DNA of 64,000 bases from DATFVA01 sp963771705. GTDB lineage: Bacteria > Bacteroidota > Ignavibacteria > Ignavibacteriales > Ignavibacteriaceae. Position 1 is the stretch's first letter, and each line of letters starts with the position of its first letter. A program made the position numbers and the translations under genes. The stretch is taken from assembly GCA_963771705.1 (NCBI GenBank), contig CAVYUP010000001.1:7243-71242 (forward strand). The letters run 5' to 3'. This document shows, piece by piece, positions 61,562 through 64,000 of the stretch. The notes under the pieces are model-generated. The model saw nothing but the letters and a program-made list of their open reading frames with translations, had not been told where the DNA came from and made no database searches.

Positions 61562-61881
61562 TTTAACGCTCCTCCAACCCTTAATATTTAATACGTAAGC
61601 CTACCCGGGATTTCTCCTAGATGATTACTAAATTTGATCAAAAATTTTATGATTGAAAAAATTTCGATTAAAGTTTTCACAGCAATTGTGAATTTAGAGG
61701 AAATATTTTCTTAAGCACTTGACCGCATGAGGGCAAAATAGTTATATTCTAATTAGTGCCGTTCTTTTGAAACCTCGAAAATTGAAAATTTAAAGCTTAT
61801 CTGACAACATACCTTAAAAACTGACGACTAAAAAAATTTACTATTCCGGGAATAGTCCCGGTCGTTAATCATTAAATAAAA
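61562..61881. other. 320-base intergenic region with a promoter-proximal hairpin
   Basis: No gene is seen. A perfect inverted repeat CCGGGA-ATAG-TCCCGG lies at 61846-61861, 20 bases before the next start codon, in an otherwise A+T-rich stretch. It could be a repressor site or an RNA hairpin affecting ribosome access. Confidence 0.5.
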
Positions 61882-62241
61882 ATGAAATTAAATATTAAAA
61901 ATTCCGAATTGCCGGTTTTAGGTTATTCTGATTTATCCAAGTCTAAATTCTACGAAGAAATAGAAAAGAATATGAAAGATGGTAATCCTATAATTTACAA
62001 TACTGTACCTGAGCTCCTTGATGAAGAGCTGTGTGCATACGTTATCTATAAGGATTTTGAAAAGGGCTCGATTTCGGTAGTATACAGCGGGAGAGTTGAA
62101 TTCATTGGTATTTACCCTGATCATAAAAGCCCGTTAGCCTGTGTATTTCTCCCGATGAAAAAGATAGATATAGAGAATGTTATCTACTGTAAATGCTGCG
62201 GAAGACCGGACTCAGTAATATTGAAAACGAAGAGACTCTGA
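61882..62241 (+). CDS. Hypothetical protein with C-terminal CxCC motif
   Basis: The 119-residue protein is beta-rich in its middle (CAYVIYKDFEKGSISVVYSG) and ends with YCKCCGRPDS, a cysteine pair pattern that may bind metal. It is not recognised as a known family. It is preceded by a short inverted repeat and belongs to the element's rightward gene set. Confidence 0.6.
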   Translation: MKLNIKNSELPVLGYSDLSKSKFYEEIEKNMKDGNPIIYNTVPELLDEELCAYVIYKDFEKGSISVVYSGRVEFIGIYPDHKSPLACVFLPMKKIDIENVIYCKCCGRPDSVILKTKRL

Positions 62242-62406
62242 GACTTGACTCGGTTATGTTACAGGACTATATTATAATATACGACAGAAAACGGGAAAAA
62301 ATTAAAACCCACCACAAGACAATCAAGAAAACTTAAACTTATTAGGAGTGCTCTTTCGATGAGAGGGCATTCCACCAATTCAAAGACAACATCAGAGGAA
62401 ATGAAA

Positions 62407-62598
62407 ATGTATTACAAGACAAAAGACTTCTATCTTACAGCGGTACTCACAATGTACGGCTACAAGATAAGTAAGCATATAAATGAGAATAATAAGTCCG
62501 TATTCTTTTTCGAGGAAGATGAAGGGCTACGTGAATTAGTGCAGGATTACTTTTACGACAAGCTAAAAGTCAGTCCCCATCAGTTTCAAGTAGTGTAA
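62407..62598 (+). CDS. DUF5659-like small phage/plasmid protein
   Basis: The start at ATG 62407 is chosen because AGAGG lies eight bases before it; upstream ATGs at 62401 and 62359 are poorly spaced. The 63 residues (YYKTKDFYLTAVLTMYGYK, then SVFFFEEDEGLRELVQDYF) match the short DUF5659-type proteins found beside primase/helicase genes of phages and integrated elements. Function is unknown. Confidence 0.65.
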   Translation: MYYKTKDFYLTAVLTMYGYKISKHINENNKSVFFFEEDEGLRELVQDYFYDKLKVSPHQFQVV

Positions 62599-62655
62599 AA
62601 ACTGTGAAAGCACTAATTTACAATTAACCTCCAAACCATTATGGGGGTAAACAAA

Positions 62656-63852
62656 ATGTTTAATAATAATGAAGAGAATGCTTATAGAAAATTAAAATAT
62701 TCCTACAATCCACAATTAACTTCCGAACTATCAAAAGCCGATGGCGGTAAAATTACCGAGGGATGGATTCTGTCAGAAATTACCTGGAATAAACAAGATT
62801 TAGATAAGTTTGTAAAAACAGTTTCTTATCTGCCTTCCAGGCTCACTGATGGTAAAAAATTAAAAAAGAATGTTGAAGAGGTATACTTCCTGACTCTGGA
62901 TTTTGATAAAGGTGAGCCATCGATGAAAGATTATATCAAGGCCAGTAGTTCAGTAAAATTCAGCTGGTTTCTTCATACAACGATTAACCATCAGAGAACT
63001 GTCACTGATGACGGAATCGAGATCGACGCAAGAGATAAATACAGGGTTATTATTCCTCTTTCAAGACCTATTTCATATAATGAACTTCAGGATATAAAGA
63101 AAATATTGATCGAACGATATCCATCTATTGATAAGACTTGTTTTGATGGTAATCGTTACTTCAAGATGAACCCCGGTGCAATTACAGATTTACATAATTA
63201 TACTGATCCTGAAGGTAATGTCGTATTCCTTGATCCAGATGAGATTGTCCCAGAAAAGAGAAAACCTGGAAGACCTAAAAAGGAAGAAGAAACATTCTCT
63301 CTGAATGATGAAGTGATTCTTGAAGCTGGTAACACAAAAGAAATAATTGGAAACATTACAAGTAAGACTAAAATATTTTGTCCGTTCTGTGACCCTGCGG
63401 CACGTACTCATCCAGATAAACATAATGCGTTCATCGATATAAATGATCTGGGTCAGTATTATATATACTGCTCATCCGAGGATAAAACCTACTGGCAGGA
63501 TAAAAAAGAAATAGATGCGGCAAAAAGTAAACTCTTCTGGAATGAGTCTGTAGGCGGTCCATCGATGATAGGGTATGAGAGTTATAATGGTGATGGTCCA
63601 CTTTACATATTCAAGAACAATGGTGATTTTGAAAATTACTGCGTTCAGAATAGTATTGATCCGAATATTCGGTCTTATTTGCCGCGTAGGGAAATAATAT
63701 TTAATCCAGGCTTGCCTGATGGTCTGAATGAGAGATATTATAATTTGTTTGAAGAAACTGAATATATGGGAAAGGATTACTCTACCCTACCTACCCTGAC
63801 CTTGAATAATGTAGTTAATGAGGTGAGAAAAGATGTAAGGTCATTTATGTGA
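62656..63852 (+). CDS. Archaeo-eukaryotic-type primase (AEP)-like replication protein with zinc-binding motif
   Basis: The protein has 398 residues from ATG 62656, preceded by GGGGG at the right spacing; ATG 62641 is a weaker choice. The AEP catalytic hhhDhD motif is in VYFLTLDFDKGE, followed by the YRVIIPLSRPIS strand and CFDGNRYFKMNPGA. A CPFCDPAARTHPDKHNAFI-type zinc/CHC2-like motif follows a basic linker (RKPGRPKK). It would make primers for the element's own replication. The next gene, a helicase, starts three bases after its stop, the usual primase-helicase pairing of satellites and phages. Confidence 0.78.
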   Translation: MFNNNEENAYRKLKYSYNPQLTSELSKADGGKITEGWILSEITWNKQDLDKFVKTVSYLPSRLTDGKKLKKNVEEVYFLTLDFDKGEPSMKDYIKASSSVKFSWFLHTTINHQRTVTDDGIEIDARDKYRVIIPLSRPISYNELQDIKKILIERYPSIDKTCFDGNRYFKMNPGAITDLHNYTDPEGNVVFLDPDEIVPEKRKPGRPKKEEETFSLNDEVILEAGNTKEIIGNITSKTKIFCPFCDPAARTHPDKHNAFIDINDLGQYYIYCSSEDKTYWQDKKEIDAAKSKLFWNESVGGPSMIGYESYNGDGPLYIFKNNGDFENYCVQNSIDPNIRSYLPRREIIFNPGLPDGLNERYYNLFEETEYMGKDYSTLPTLTLNNVVNEVRKDVRSFM

Positions 63853-63854
63853 TT

Positions 63855-64000
63855 ATGGTAAATATATTCGGAGAAAAGGAGTATCTTGAAAGATTTCTGA
63901 ATTGGATAGCCTACATATTAAAGGAGAGAACGAAAGCAGGGACAGCCTGGCTTATTACTTCCAAGGTTCAGGGTATAGGGAAAGACCTGATGTTCATTCG
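63855..64000 (+). CDS. Start of a Walker-A (SF3/DUF5906-like) replicative helicase, cut by the window edge
   Basis: The frame is open from ATG 63855 to the end (48 complete codons). It includes WLNWIAYILKE-like sequence (FLNWIAYILKER) and a P-loop of the form SKVQGIGKD, as in phage and satellite DUF5906/SF3 helicases where QGIGKD replaces the common GxxGxGKS. It follows the primase gene by two bases and belongs to the same replication module. Most of the gene lies outside the window. Confidence 0.72.
   Translation, partial: MVNIFGEKEYLERFLNWIAYILKERTKAGTAWLITSKVQGIGKDLMFI

Overview
The window looks like a chromosomal segment of an Ignavibacteria-type bacterium (Bacteroidota/Chlorobi group), followed by the start of an integrated mobile element. 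Supporting signs are a 14-subunit respiratory complex I with a fused NuoCD, a large secreted protein ending in the type IX secretion (T9SS) sorting domain typical of Ignavibacteria (YPNPFNPST), a BshC-type bacillithiol enzyme, a HiPIP-like lipoprotein, and moderate A+T content with occasional TTG/GTG starts. The assignment is inferred from gene content, not from a marker phylogeny.

Layout. 1-4969 (+): a tightly packed run folD (5' end cut off), deoC, a HicB-like orphan, a TrmH-family methylase, aroA and a UgpC/MalK-type ABC ATPase. 4966-6590 (-): bshC, broken by a single-base frameshift. 6749-9842 (+): an overlapping trio of radical SAM/SPASM protein, LPG-synthase-TM flippase-like protein and GT2 glycosyltransferase. 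9985-11439 (+): a secreted tyrosine/tryptophan-rich DUF6600-like protein. 11741-14029 (+): malic enzyme fused to a phosphotransacetylase-like domain. 14030-14553 contains a 7 x 11 bp tandem repeat. 14554-15246 (-): an OB-fold lipoprotein. 15470-30067 (+): the nuoA-B-CD-E-F-G-H-I-J-K-L-M-N operon. 30092-34537: PEBP-family protein, CBS protein, GH31 glucosidase behind a LacI-type palindrome, and a HiPIP-like lipoprotein. 34794-34882: tRNA-Ser(GCU). 34952-39150: signalling genes (Crp/Fnr regulator, two single-domain response regulators, a PAS/HisKA_2 kinase). 39151-40306: about 1.1 kb without a clear gene but with three strong hairpins. 40307-43894: T9SS cargo protein. 44070-47504 (-): two radical SAM enzymes, one related to the archaeal Tes/MJ0619 family and one B12-binding. 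47948-54890 (+): glutaryl-CoA-dehydrogenase-like enzyme, guaB, a glycosyltransferase, purD and a DnaE-like protein that stops halfway. 54887-57338 (-): MauE/DoxX-like, rhodanese-like and FemAB-like proteins.

At about 57.4 kb the character changes. Two tandem 65-bp units resembling tRNA T-arms and a hairpin sit beside a GIY-YIG nuclease gene. The sequence then becomes clearly more A+T-rich and carries accessory genes: an excisionase-type HTH protein, several small unknowns, a NADAR (YbiA-like, ADP-ribose) protein with an unusual partner, a DUF5659-like small protein, an archaeo-eukaryotic-type primase and the start of a Walker-A helicase. This is the replication end of a phage-, plasmid- or satellite-like element that runs off the right edge; no integrase or capsid gene is visible.

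How the genes fit together: one-carbon, aromatic and purine biosynthesis (folD, aroA, guaB, purD); central carbon and energy metabolism (malic enzyme, complex I, acyl-CoA dehydrogenase); envelope functions (flippase/GT trio, FemAB-like, DUF6600-like, T9SS cargo, possibly the Tes-like radical SAM for lipid modification); and a mobile element whose NADAR protein may counter DNA ADP-ribosylation. The most interesting points are the Tes-like/B12 radical SAM pair, the NADAR two-gene unit in the element, the half-length DnaE, and the GIY-YIG-linked tRNA-like repeats.
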